Shown here piece by piece: positions 35,992-43,910 of a stretch of 64,000 nucleotides of DNA. The DNA lies in contig OZ244981.1 in the NCBI GenBank assembly GCA_965223085.1, forward strand, positions 3,162,001-3,226,000, given 5' to 3'. Position 1 is the stretch's first letter. Each line of letters starts with the position of its first letter. The DNA is from CBDCVO01 sp965223085. Lineage in GTDB: Bacteria; Pseudomonadota; Gammaproteobacteria; Ga0077536. Position numbers and translations under genes: made by a program. The notes below the pieces were generated by a model. The model saw only the letters and a list, made by a program, of their open reading frames with translations. It did not search any database and had not been told where the DNA came from.

Positions 35992-37417
35992 TTTAAATCT
36001 GATTGCGCCTGAAGCGGTTTTATTGTTATTGGCTTGCACGGTCTTATTAATCGACGCGTTCCGAGAAGGAGATATAGCGATAAGCTTTTGGGCTGCTGTA
36101 ATCAGCGGTTTGGTCGGCTTGGCTGCCGTCGCCCTAAATGTCCCAAATGCAACGCAAATAGCCTTTAGTGGTACGTTGCGCATCGATGCTTTTGGGACGG
36201 TTTTAAAGACATTCATATTAGTGTTGGTCATATTTTCTTTTTTCTACACGCGCGAGTATTTCGATAAACGTTCCGAGCAGCGAGGCGAATACTATTCGCT
36301 CGCCTTGTTCGCAACGATCGGCATGATGTTGTTGGTGTCTGCGAACAGTTTATTGACGGTTTACTTGGGTCTCGAGCTGCTGTCTTTGTCTCTCTACGCG
36401 CTGGTCGCGCTAGAACGCGATTCGGCACGCGCCGCCGAAGCTGCGATGAAGTACTTTGTCCTGGGAGCGCTTGCTTCTGGGATGTTGCTCTATGGTATGT
36501 CGATGATCTATGGGGTCACTGGATCCCTGCAGCTCGATGAGTTGCTTGCGAATAGTGAATCGCTAGAAGATATGCGGGTTCTGTTGTTGTTCGGGCTGGT
36601 GTTTTTGATCGTCGGCATCGGTTTCAAACTTGGGGTGGTGCCGTTTCACATGTGGGTGCCAGATGTCTATCACGGCGCGGCGACTCCCGTCACGCTGTTT
36701 ATCGGTACGGCGCCGAAATTGGCTGCTTTCGGTATGGCTATGCGCTTACTAGCGAATGGGCTCGATGCTCTTGCTGTTGATTGGCAGCAAATGTTGCTGT
36801 GCTTGGCGATATTGTCGATGGCGATCGGTAATATCGTTGCGATTGCGCAACGAAATATCAAACGTTTGCTGGCATATTCGACGATCGCGCACATGGGCTT
36901 CTTATTATTGGGTCTTCTGAGTGCAACGACGACAGCTTACGCCGCCTCGATGTTCTATGTCATTGTCTATGCGCTGATGAGCATGGGTGCGTTTGGTGTG
37001 GTCATAGTGCTTGCAACGCGCGAGAGCGAATCGGATCAGCTCACCGATCTGCAAGGCCTGGGCAGGCGTAGCCCCTGGGTCGCATTTATTATGATGATCT
37101 TGATGTTTTCCTTAGCCGGCGTACCGCCCTTCGTCGGTTTTTGGGCGAAGTGGTTTGTGCTCAAAGAGCTTATCGCGGCGGGGTTGGTGTGGACCGCGGC
37201 GCTCGCCGTCGTATTCTCGATCATCGGCGCCTATTATTATCTGCGCGTCGTGAAGCTCATGTATTTCGATGAACCGACAGCGTCCGCGCGGCTGTTCGCG
37301 ACGCAGGATATTAAGCTCGTCCTGAGCGTGAACGGTTTCGCGATTCTACTATTGGGCCTAATTCCGGGAACCTTAATGTCGGTGTGTTTGTCGGCGACGA
37401 CAAACTACTTGATGTAG
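35984..37417 (+). CDS. nuoN: NADH-quinone oxidoreductase subunit N
   Basis: NuoN is the third antiporter-like subunit, nearest the quinone arm. It is 477 aa from the ATG at 35984 (MSDLNLIAPEAV), which overlaps the nuoM stop. Landmarks are LTVYLGLELLSLSLYALVAL with its Glu, GFKLGVVPFHMWVPDVYHGAATP, and LLAYSTIAHMGFLLLG. It closes the complete A to N operon and is convergent with the large TPR gene after a 23-bp gap. Confidence 0.96.
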   Translation: MSDLNLIAPEAVLLLLACTVLLIDAFREGDIAISFWAAVISGLVGLAAVALNVPNATQIAFSGTLRIDAFGTVLKTFILVLVIFSFFYTREYFDKRSEQRGEYYSLALFATIGMMLLVSANSLLTVYLGLELLSLSLYALVALERDSARAAEAAMKYFVLGALASGMLLYGMSMIYGVTGSLQLDELLANSESLEDMRVLLLFGLVFLIVGIGFKLGVVPFHMWVPDVYHGAATPVTLFIGTAPKLAAFGMAMRLLANGLDALAVDWQQMLLCLAILSMAIGNIVAIAQRNIKRLLAYSTIAHMGFLLLGLLSATTTAYAASMFYVIVYALMSMGAFGVVIVLATRESESDQLTDLQGLGRRSPWVAFIMMILMFSLAGVPPFVGFWAKWFVLKELIAAGLVWTAALAVVFSIIGAYYYLRVVKLMYFDEPTASARLFATQDIKLVLSVNGFAILLLGLIPGTLMSVCLSATTNYLM

Positions 37418-37440
37418 TCCCTTCCCGATCCGGCGTTTGT

Positions 37441-40281
37441 TCAGCGCTCTAATTTTGCGAGCAGGTCCTCTGCCTCAGCCCGACTGGCGAAGTTGTCTTG
37501 CGCAGCCAAAATGTTGGTAAGCAGTCGTTGCGCGTATTTTCTCTGTCCAGACTGGGCGTAGGCGGCGGCGAGGTGAAATGCAATGTCGGGGTTTTGCGGC
37601 GCACCCTCGCTTGCTTTTGTTAGCAGGTTGAGCGCTCGTTCGAACTGTCCGGCTTTAAACAATATCCACCCATATGTATCGGCGACCGCGGGTTGTGTGG
37701 GTGCCGCATCATACCCGCGTTGCGCCGTGCGAATGGCCCGGGAGTCGTTTGTCTTTGTATAGAGCCAGGCCAGGTTATTGAGTGTAATCGCATCCGTAGG
37801 TGCGAGATCTAAGATCATTTCGTACTGATTTATCGCTTGCAGTGTCTCGCCCTCTTCTTGCAGTGTCGCGGCGTATACGCGCCGTACCGTAGTGTCTGAG
37901 GGGTGAGACTTTAACCACGTCGTTAGGCGTGTTTCCGTGGGGTTGCCGCGCAGCTGGTCGAGCCGAACGAGTTTTAATAGCAGGTTAGACGAGGGTTCTT
38001 CATCGAGCGCGGCTTGATAGGCCGCCTCTGCTTTTTTCCAGTCGTGCTCGAGCGCATAAGCATCGCCGTGCAGCTCATGGCCTAGGATCACCGTGTTTGC
38101 ATTGCCGACGAATCGCGATGCGATTGCATGTGCGCGCGGAGTATTTCCATTCGCTAACGCTAAACGCGCCACGGCGTGATTAGCGCCGACATCCTCTGGT
38201 GCTCGGGCAAGGAGTTGTTCAGCGCGTTCCATCAGCGCATCGCTGTAACCGGATAGAGCCATCAGCTCAAGCTCTAGCTTCGTGATTTCAATAGCGTCTG
38301 GATAACGATTTTTTAAGGCTGCGAGCGCCTCACCCGCACTGTCTGGCCGCCGGTTTAAAATTGCTGTACGCACCAGCGTAGTTTGCGTGTTGGGCTCCGA
38401 AGGTGCGATTGCATAGGCTTTTTCAGCGGTTTGCAACGCTTGTGCGAATTTCCCCCTCAAAATATAAAGCCGACATAGCAACAGCAATGGCTCATAGCGA
38501 TCAGGATTATGAGAGAGTGCCGTATTCGCGTGTTCCAGCGCTTCGTTAATCTCGTTTTCGTGCAGCGCCAAGCGCGCGAGGCCAAGCAATGCCTGAAGCT
38601 CGTAAGGATCGTGTTTGAGGATGGCGCGAAAATAGGCCTGGGCGCTCGACGCATCGTTTTGCTTGATCGCTAGGCGAGCAAGATTAATGCGTGCCGGATG
38701 GAACTTGTCGTCCTTCTGCAAAGCCTGTACGAAAGCCGCATGTGCCAGCTCAAACTGCTGCTGCGTCTCAAATACTAAACCTTGCACGTTGTGAGCGGTC
38801 GACGTTTGCGGAAACTTCGCAACTAGTTCTTCAGCACGCCGCGCCGCAAGGTCCAACTTCCCATCAACTAACGCTACCATCACTAGCATCGCTTGAGCTA
38901 ATGCGTAGTCGGGCCGCTCCGCTACTAGGGCTTCGAGTTCGGTGCTCGCTGCACGCTTATCTCCGGCCGTAATTTTAGTCAAGGCGGCTTGCATACGAAG
39001 GTTAGTCGAATTCGGTTCGAGTTCTTGGGCTCGCGCAAGCACTTTATCGCTCAGGTCAAATTCACCGTTTTTTGCGTAGGCGGCACCTAACATGGCGAGC
39101 AACGAAGCATCGTCGTGAGATGCTAAGTCGGTCTGTTTTATCTCGAGCGTACTAAGACCACTGCTAACGTGGCCGGTAGCGAGATCAGCCGCACCGAGAA
39201 TGCGTTGTACGCCCGGATCGGTGGGGGCGTCTTCACGGATGCGCTGCGCTAATTCTTTGGCTTTTGAGAAGTTTCCCGCACGAAAATGCAACTCCGCAGC
39301 CAATCGAAGGCTCGGTAGGTGTGACGGTGCGAGCTGTAGGGCATTGTACAGAAAAATAAGTGCAATCTTTGGTTGTCGTTGACCGTTTGCGATCACGCCA
39401 CGTAAATACAGCGCGACGGGATCTTGTTCTGCGCTCAGGGGTAGTTCATGGGCGGCATGGTTCGCGGCCTGTTGCCAATCTTCCGCGCCAATGAACGCGC
39501 GCAACAAACCCAGATGGGCACCATAGGCTTTGGGTTCTTGTTCGAGAACGTGCCTAAAGGCAGCTTGTGCCGCGGCGTAATTTTTGGCCGCAAGCTCGAT
39601 CGTACCTTTGAGCTGGCCGGCCTGAATGCCATTGGCATATTGCTCTGGTAGTTTGTCGATTGCGGCACGCGCCGCGGCTATATTTCCGAGCGTGAGCTCG
39701 GCTTGTGCGAGGCCCCGTTGTGCTTCGATGTTGTTTTTATCTTGACTTATAGCGACCTCGAAACCTCTTTTCGCTTCGTCGATCCGGCCGGCAGCAAAAT
39801 CCAGCATGGCGTGCAGAAAACTCCAGCGGGAGTTGTCGGGGTGAGAAAATTTCGCCAGTTGTCTCGCGGCGCGCTTAAGTTCTTTGTTGAGGATCAGGGT
39901 CTCGACAAAGTCTTGCGCGTAGGTCTCGTTTTGATAGCCTAAATGCCGTGCCGCTTCGAACTCCTTCAAGGCGGTTGCGGTTTTCCGACGGAGGAGGTGG
40001 GTGCGGCCCAATTGGTAGCGGAGCGCGCCGTCTTGGGGCCTTTCTTGTAGCAGGGCCTTGAGATGCAACATCGCTGTGTCGTAATCGCCAGCGGCGATCG
40101 CGAGTTCGGCCTCGGGGAGGTTGGGTACAAAAACGTCGCGATCGCGCCACGCGGCCGCGAGGAAAACACCCCCGATGAGCAGCGACACGACGGTGATGAT
40201 AATCAGTTTCTTACGGAGTGCCGCGCGCCGCTGATGTATCTCCCAAAACTCTTCTTCGCTCCAATATTCATCCACCGTCAT
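37441..40281 (-). CDS. PEP-CTERM-system TPR-repeat protein (PrsT-type)
   Basis: This 946-aa protein is one membrane helix (about residues 24-46, LIIITVVSLLIGGVFLAAAW) followed by a long periplasmic array of roughly 25 TPR units (repeated LG...A....AL..P pattern). Length, architecture and place beside exosortase genes fit the PrsT group. That group is usually annotated as a lipoprotein, but here there is no lipobox Cys, so it should stay membrane-anchored by its helix. By analogy it may scaffold polysaccharide export or secretion; no enzymatic motif is visible. It is the last minus-strand gene before nuoN. The PrsT call rests on architecture and context. Confidence 0.75.
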   Translation of the reverse strand: MTVDEYWSEEEFWEIHQRRAALRKKLIIITVVSLLIGGVFLAAAWRDRDVFVPNLPEAELAIAAGDYDTAMLHLKALLQERPQDGALRYQLGRTHLLRRKTATALKEFEAARHLGYQNETYAQDFVETLILNKELKRAARQLAKFSHPDNSRWSFLHAMLDFAAGRIDEAKRGFEVAISQDKNNIEAQRGLAQAELTLGNIAAARAAIDKLPEQYANGIQAGQLKGTIELAAKNYAAAQAAFRHVLEQEPKAYGAHLGLLRAFIGAEDWQQAANHAAHELPLSAEQDPVALYLRGVIANGQRQPKIALIFLYNALQLAPSHLPSLRLAAELHFRAGNFSKAKELAQRIREDAPTDPGVQRILGAADLATGHVSSGLSTLEIKQTDLASHDDASLLAMLGAAYAKNGEFDLSDKVLARAQELEPNSTNLRMQAALTKITAGDKRAASTELEALVAERPDYALAQAMLVMVALVDGKLDLAARRAEELVAKFPQTSTAHNVQGLVFETQQQFELAHAAFVQALQKDDKFHPARINLARLAIKQNDASSAQAYFRAILKHDPYELQALLGLARLALHENEINEALEHANTALSHNPDRYEPLLLLCRLYILRGKFAQALQTAEKAYAIAPSEPNTQTTLVRTAILNRRPDSAGEALAALKNRYPDAIEITKLELELMALSGYSDALMERAEQLLARAPEDVGANHAVARLALANGNTPRAHAIASRFVGNANTVILGHELHGDAYALEHDWKKAEAAYQAALDEEPSSNLLLKLVRLDQLRGNPTETRLTTWLKSHPSDTTVRRVYAATLQEEGETLQAINQYEMILDLAPTDAITLNNLAWLYTKTNDSRAIRTAQRGYDAAPTQPAVADTYGWILFKAGQFERALNLLTKASEGAPQNPDIAFHLAAAYAQSGQRKYAQRLLTNILAAQDNFASRAEAEDLLAKLER

Positions 40282-40592
40282 GCTCCTCGTTGAGGTCGGC
40301 CGGGCAGCGCGTAGGCTAGCACAAGCGAAATTCGAGCGGCAGCGTTACTTGCGCATGTGATCGGTATTGAATGTCAAGCACAGTAAAATCGTGTTAGAGG
40401 ACTTCCTGGAAGGGAACGCGCGCGGACTCACGGGCACCGATCTAAGCGTTTTCCGCGCTCGCCACGTGGTAGCTTAATGTGGGGAGGTTATGAGAGGGGG
40501 GTGTCAAAAATGCGTATGCCTTAGCGGCTAAGCTAAGGCATACGTGGTTCGCGTGTCGAGATATCTTAGCTTCGACGTGCTTCTCGATTTAC
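40282..40592. other. Intergenic region between the TPR gene and the PEP-CTERM gene
   Basis: These 311 bases hold no gene. The only clear element is the terminator hairpin at 40513-40544 for the upstream PEP-CTERM gene. The rest must carry the TPR gene's promoter, but no good sigma-70 or sigma-54 match was found. Confidence 0.5.
40505..40544 (-). terminator. Rho-independent terminator of the THxN PEP-CTERM gene
   Basis: A perfect 13-bp inverted repeat, CGTATGCCTTAGC at 40513-40525 with GCTAAGGCATACG at 40532-40544, has a 6-base loop. On the minus strand it is followed by CATTTTTGAC, a T5 tract. It lies about 50 bases after the stop of the minus-strand PEP-CTERM gene. Confidence 0.82.
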
Positions 40593-41483
40593 TTAGTGCG
40601 GGAGATGTTTTTTTCGGTAACGCGAGGCGCCCAGTCCCACCAGCGCTAATCCAACTAAGGCCGCGGTTCCAGGTTCGGGTATAAACGGTACCCGTTGAGT
40701 GGTAATCAAAGCGGCAAAGTGAAACGGCGTCGTGGCTTCTTCGGGTGTTTGAAAACCTAAGCAGCCGGTGCTCGCGCCTACCGCGCTGCAGGCTTGATCC
40801 GATAAGGGATTGAAACCGTTTGTCTCTTCGACAAGGCTGAAAAAATACTGTCGATTTACCAGCGGGTCGTCGGGATCGGGGTAGAAAAAACTAAAATTGA
40901 GCGCATCTGAGCTCACCACGAAGATATCCGAGCAACCATTTTGGTTGACGGGATCGAACGGTGCGCCGTCGCCATCCGCACAAGGGTTTGCACCATTTGG
41001 TGTTTCGGCGAAACTAATCTCGAACGTGGCCGTCGCCGGCGGTAAGCCGGGGCTGGGCGGCACCACCGGGGTCAACCACAAGGTTGACAAGATATCGACG
41101 TTGCTTAATGTGGCACCGGTAATGGGGTTATTGAGGTGAGTGACCGTTGCAGTTCGGTGCGTGGGATCGATCAGGACATCGTTCGTTGCGATCGTCGCCG
41201 TGCGACTGCCCGCAACCGGAGTCGTAGGCTCTGGCGTCGGTACGACGAGTCCCGTGCCGTCATTGATATCGATACCGCTTTGAGCATTATTTCCCCAGCG
41301 TAAACTCTGATTGGTGACGGCGGTTACGCCACCGGGTGTGTTGCCGTTGGAATCGACAATGGAACTGGTGTCAAACCGCGTCGCAGCGCTGACTTCCCAT
41401 AGGGCGATCGGCGTCGCGTGCGAATTCAAGCTCGTAACGGTAATTAGCACGGCCGCGCTAATTAATGTTCGCTTTTCCATCAT
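40593..41483 (-). CDS. THxN-family PEP-CTERM sorting-domain protein
   Basis: This is a predicted surface or secreted protein that exosortase cuts and transfers. It is 296 aa. A signal peptide (MMEKRTLISAAVLITVTSLNSHA, about 23 residues) precedes a beta-rich middle with the THLN element in ATVTHLNNPITG, which gives the THxN family its name. The C-terminus is a textbook tripartite signal: PEP at residues 269-271, a hydrophobic helix GTAALVGLALVGLG, and a basic RYRKK cluster. Upstream are a sigma-54-type promoter and a CRP-type palindrome. It is the only PEP-CTERM substrate visible in the window. Its function beyond surface display is unknown. Confidence 0.88.
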   Translation of the reverse strand: MMEKRTLISAAVLITVTSLNSHATPIALWEVSAATRFDTSSIVDSNGNTPGGVTAVTNQSLRWGNNAQSGIDINDGTGLVVPTPEPTTPVAGSRTATIATNDVLIDPTHRTATVTHLNNPITGATLSNVDILSTLWLTPVVPPSPGLPPATATFEISFAETPNGANPCADGDGAPFDPVNQNGCSDIFVVSSDALNFSFFYPDPDDPLVNRQYFFSLVEETNGFNPLSDQACSAVGASTGCLGFQTPEEATTPFHFAALITTQRVPFIPEPGTAALVGLALVGLGASRYRKKHLPH

Positions 41484-41516
41484 GATTTGCTCCTTCCTGA
41501 AGTTTTCCGCGTTCGT

Positions 41517-41544
41517 GATGTTCTATTAATGATGTTCTATTAAT
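41517..41544. repeat. 14-bp tandem duplication in PEP-CTERM gene leader
   Basis: GATGTTCTATTAAT occurs twice in direct succession (41517-41530 and 41531-41544), inside the predicted untranslated leader of the PEP-CTERM gene, about 35-60 bases before its start. It may be a recent slippage product or part of a control site. Confidence 0.75.
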
Positions 41545-41624
41545 ACTGCCTAATTTGCGATCCGCACCGCTAGCATTCTGGTACTGCTCGATTTCGGACA
41601 AGATAAGACGTTATTCCATTAGCC

Positions 41625-41640
41625 TGCAAGATCGGTACCA
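41625..41640 (-). promoter_or_regulatory. Sigma-54 (-24/-12) promoter for the PEP-CTERM gene
   Basis: Read on the minus strand, TGGTAC-CGATC-TTGCA matches the RpoN consensus TGGCAC-N5-TTGCW with one mismatch and exact spacing. Initiation would fall near 41613, giving a leader of about 130 bases. RpoN control of PEP-CTERM genes by the PrsK/PrsR pair is known in other floc-forming bacteria, but neither gene is in this window. Confidence 0.68.
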
Positions 41641-41684
41641 TCACGCACGCATCGGGAAAAATTCCCTAGAATTCGGACACTTAG

Positions 41685-41700
41685 TGTGATCCGCTTCACA
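41685..41700. promoter_or_regulatory. CRP/FNR-type operator palindrome
   Basis: TGTGA-TCCGCT-TCACA has both CRP consensus half-sites intact with the canonical 6-base spacer. Its centre is about 80 bases upstream of the predicted sigma-54 start on the minus strand. The adjacent divergent gene encodes a CRP-like regulator fused to an acyltransferase, a plausible but unproven ligand for this site; a genomic CRP elsewhere is the main alternative. Confidence 0.65.
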
Positions 41701-42331
41701 TGCTCACATTGCTGAGTGTAAAAAACTTAAGACTTTTATCGCTAAGTGCCGGCGACAGCACGTAAAATCACCATGTTGCCACGGTCTTGCTTGGGGGCAC
41801 AGAAGCTTTCGATGTTGGCGTGGTGGCTCGGTTGAGGTGTCAGCGATTTTTACAAATCGTAAACGCTTCGCCTTGGGCGGAATACCGTGCTGCAATATCC
41901 GTCGTGATGCGGCGTCCCCATAATGGTTAGTGACAACCCCGGCCACGCTGTCGAGCAGGCAGATTTGCCGGAATCGGATTGGAGCGACGCAGGAACGGGA
42001 CGACGGCAGTTCCCGTCCACCTTGGGCGCGCGCAAGACGCCCCGTGACTAAAGGAAGGACACGCGGGGTGGCGCTGTCGTTGCGCGCTATTTGCTTGCGC
42101 GGCTCGGATCAGCCCATTTAGGTGACGTTACGTGTTGTAATTCCTTCACCTAGGCGCTGACAGAGTAGGGCGGTAAAGCAGCGCGCAATTATGCGACATT
42201 GTTCTATATGGAATTGATTTCACTATGATATGCTGCCGCGATCGCAGCGCATAAGCGTTTGGGGACGGGCCACGCGACGATTTGGGGCTCGACCTGGCAC
42301 CAATAAACTCAGGTCGACAGGACAGTGCAAG

Positions 42332-43582
42332 ATGCCAATCGAACTTCGAGTGTGCGACGACTCAAAGGAAATCGACAATTGCCTTTGGGTGCGCCACGAA
42401 GTCTTCGTGGTCGAGGACGGTAAATTCGGGGGTAAACCACTACCGACTGAGCGACTCGTCGACCGCTTTGATGCGTTCCCGAACGTTCATAACGTCATCG
42501 CTTATGAAGACGGCGAACCGATCGCGACGATGCGTTTGGTGCGGGAAAGCAAAGTCGGCTTACCTGCGGACGATCTGTTCGATTTTTCCGTGTATAAAAA
42601 ACGCTTGCTCGAAAAAGCTGAGCGCGCCGAGCGCGAGGGTGCTGACGAGCTTGTAAAACAACCTGTCTTTGGCAGCGCCGGCATGTTGGCGGTGCGCGCG
42701 AATTGGCGCCGCCGCCGCGACGTTATTCGCGCGATGTTTCGCATGGCCGCGACCGTATGCCGTGCTAACGGCGCGACGCATGTGCTGCTGGTTGTTAATC
42801 ATGATACCTCCGGCATGTATCGTCGCCTCGGTTTTTCGGCCTTGGCCGAGAAGTTTTGGAGCGAAGAGATCGGCAATTACCTCACGCCGTTAGTAGCACC
42901 GACCGATCACTTTTTTGCGTGGGCGTTTGGTAGCCTCCCGGAAACGCCGCTGAGTGCGTTTCGAGATAGTTTCAATCGTCTCGTGCTGCGGGCGGGAGAA
43001 ACGGTGTTCCACGAAGGTGAGCCGGGTGAGCACGCGTATATTGTGGAAGCGGGCGACGTACGCATTTCGCGCCATAGCGGTACCGGCGAAGAGCTGAGTT
43101 TGGCGCATCTCGGGCGCGGTTCCTTGTTCGGGGAATTTGCGCTAATTGATGAATTGCCGCGCTCGGCTTCGGCGGTTGCGGTGGTAGACACGGAACTCAT
43201 GTCGCTCGATCGGAAAACGTTTCTCGGTCAATTACGGCAATACCCGGAGCGGGCGAACGATTTGTTTAAAATGTTTTCTGGGCGCATGCGCTCCATGGAT
43301 GAACTCGCGATGGTACTGGCGTTTTCACCGACATCGGAGCGTCTAGATTTTGCCATTGACCTGGTGAGACAGCGAGCGGTACATGACACCGCGTACCCCG
43401 GACGTCGCATATTTCGGGGTGGCCCGGCAGAAGTTGCGCGTCTCGCCGCGGTCGACGAAGCGGAAGTGCATAATTATTTGGCCGAACTTGCCAAAGCGGG
43501 CAAGGTCAGTTTTTCAGATCGTCAGATCGTTTTTGAAGCTCCCGGTGACGAGATTGATGATCTCATAAAATCAACAGGTTGA
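42332..43582 (+). CDS. GNAT N-acyltransferase (FeeM-like) fused to CRP-like regulator
   Basis: This 416-aa protein joins two functions. Residues about 1-195 are a GNAT domain of the N-acyl amino acid synthase/autoinducer-synthase type (LWVRHEVFVVEDGKFGG, DAFPNVHNVIAYEDGEPIATMRLVRES, then FGSAGMLAVRANWRRRRDVIRAMF). Residues about 215-320 form a cyclic-nucleotide domain with the phosphate-binding cassette GSLFGEFALIDELPRSASA, close to the cAMP-binding consensus. Residues about 355-410 resemble the CRP winged helix (PAEVARLAAVDEAEVHNYLAELAKAGKVSF). The start at 42332 is chosen because upstream residues are unlike the family. It lies between a PEP-CTERM gene and the exopolysaccharide operon, where a stand-alone acyltransferase is common. 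The acyl donor, acceptor and DNA target are unknown. Confidence 0.8.
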   Translation: MPIELRVCDDSKEIDNCLWVRHEVFVVEDGKFGGKPLPTERLVDRFDAFPNVHNVIAYEDGEPIATMRLVRESKVGLPADDLFDFSVYKKRLLEKAERAEREGADELVKQPVFGSAGMLAVRANWRRRRDVIRAMFRMAATVCRANGATHVLLVVNHDTSGMYRRLGFSALAEKFWSEEIGNYLTPLVAPTDHFFAWAFGSLPETPLSAFRDSFNRLVLRAGETVFHEGEPGEHAYIVEAGDVRISRHSGTGEELSLAHLGRGSLFGEFALIDELPRSASAVAVVDTELMSLDRKTFLGQLRQYPERANDLFKMFSGRMRSMDELAMVLAFSPTSERLDFAIDLVRQRAVHDTAYPGRRIFRGGPAEVARLAAVDEAEVHNYLAELAKAGKVSFSDRQIVFEAPGDEIDDLIKSTG

Positions 43583-43910
43583 GGCATTTACCGGCGCGTT
43601 CTCGCGTCGCGCATAAGACCATAGGACGGCTTAGTTAAAGCGTCCCGGACGACGTTGCTGGCGCCGCGCGGGAGCAAATATTGCGATGCAGCACGAGTGC
43701 TCAAGTAACCCCAGATTGCCCTAAAGAATCGGGCTTAGATGCCGCCATTTCCACTAGCGTTCGCGCGTGTCACGGCATCGTCGTTCAGACTATTTCAGGG
43801 TCTTTCGGACCACTGGCTCCATGCCGCACTACAATTTATAATTAAACTAAGATTGATTAGTTAAGTATCAGATTAAAAGAGAAATAAATCGCGAATAACG
43901 GGGAAAAGAG
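43583..43910. other. Intergenic region upstream of the exopolysaccharide operon
   Basis: These 328 bases hold no gene. The last 80 are markedly AT-rich and end in a GGGGAAAAGAG ribosome-binding site. A perfect TATAAT lies at 43837-43842, but its -35 at 17 bp (TGGCTC) is poor. TGGCTCCATGCCGCAC resembles a sigma-54 site but is one base short in spacing. Confidence 0.4.

Larger units (their letters stand above)
41484..42331. other. 848-bp intergenic control region between the PEP-CTERM gene and the GNAT-CRP fusion gene
   Basis: This long stretch has no convincing gene on either strand; short frames in it lack family similarity and plausible starts. It holds a 14-bp tandem duplication, a sigma-54-type promoter and a CRP-type palindrome facing the PEP-CTERM gene. 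Nearer the plus-strand gene is an inverted repeat, TAGGTGA at 42119-42125 with TCACCTA at 42146-42152, and a TATGAT at 42224-42229 as a weak -10. About 300 bases (roughly 41760-42100) stay unexplained. Confidence 0.55.

Noticed and set aside
41704..41946. Minus-strand 80-codon frame upstream of the PEP-CTERM gene
   Set aside because: Basic, His/Pro-rich translation with no recognisable motif or start signal; a chance frame is more likely.
42119..42152. TAGGTGA/TCACCTA inverted repeat as a second CRP-type site
   Set aside because: The half-sites differ from TGTGA/TCACA and the 20-base spacer is far from the 6 bases needed; kept only as an unexplained dyad.
43813..43830. Possible sigma-54 promoter (TGGCTCCATGCCGCAC) ahead of the exopolysaccharide operon
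   Set aside because: The distance between the GG and GC elements is nine bases rather than ten, and the -12 box lacks TT.
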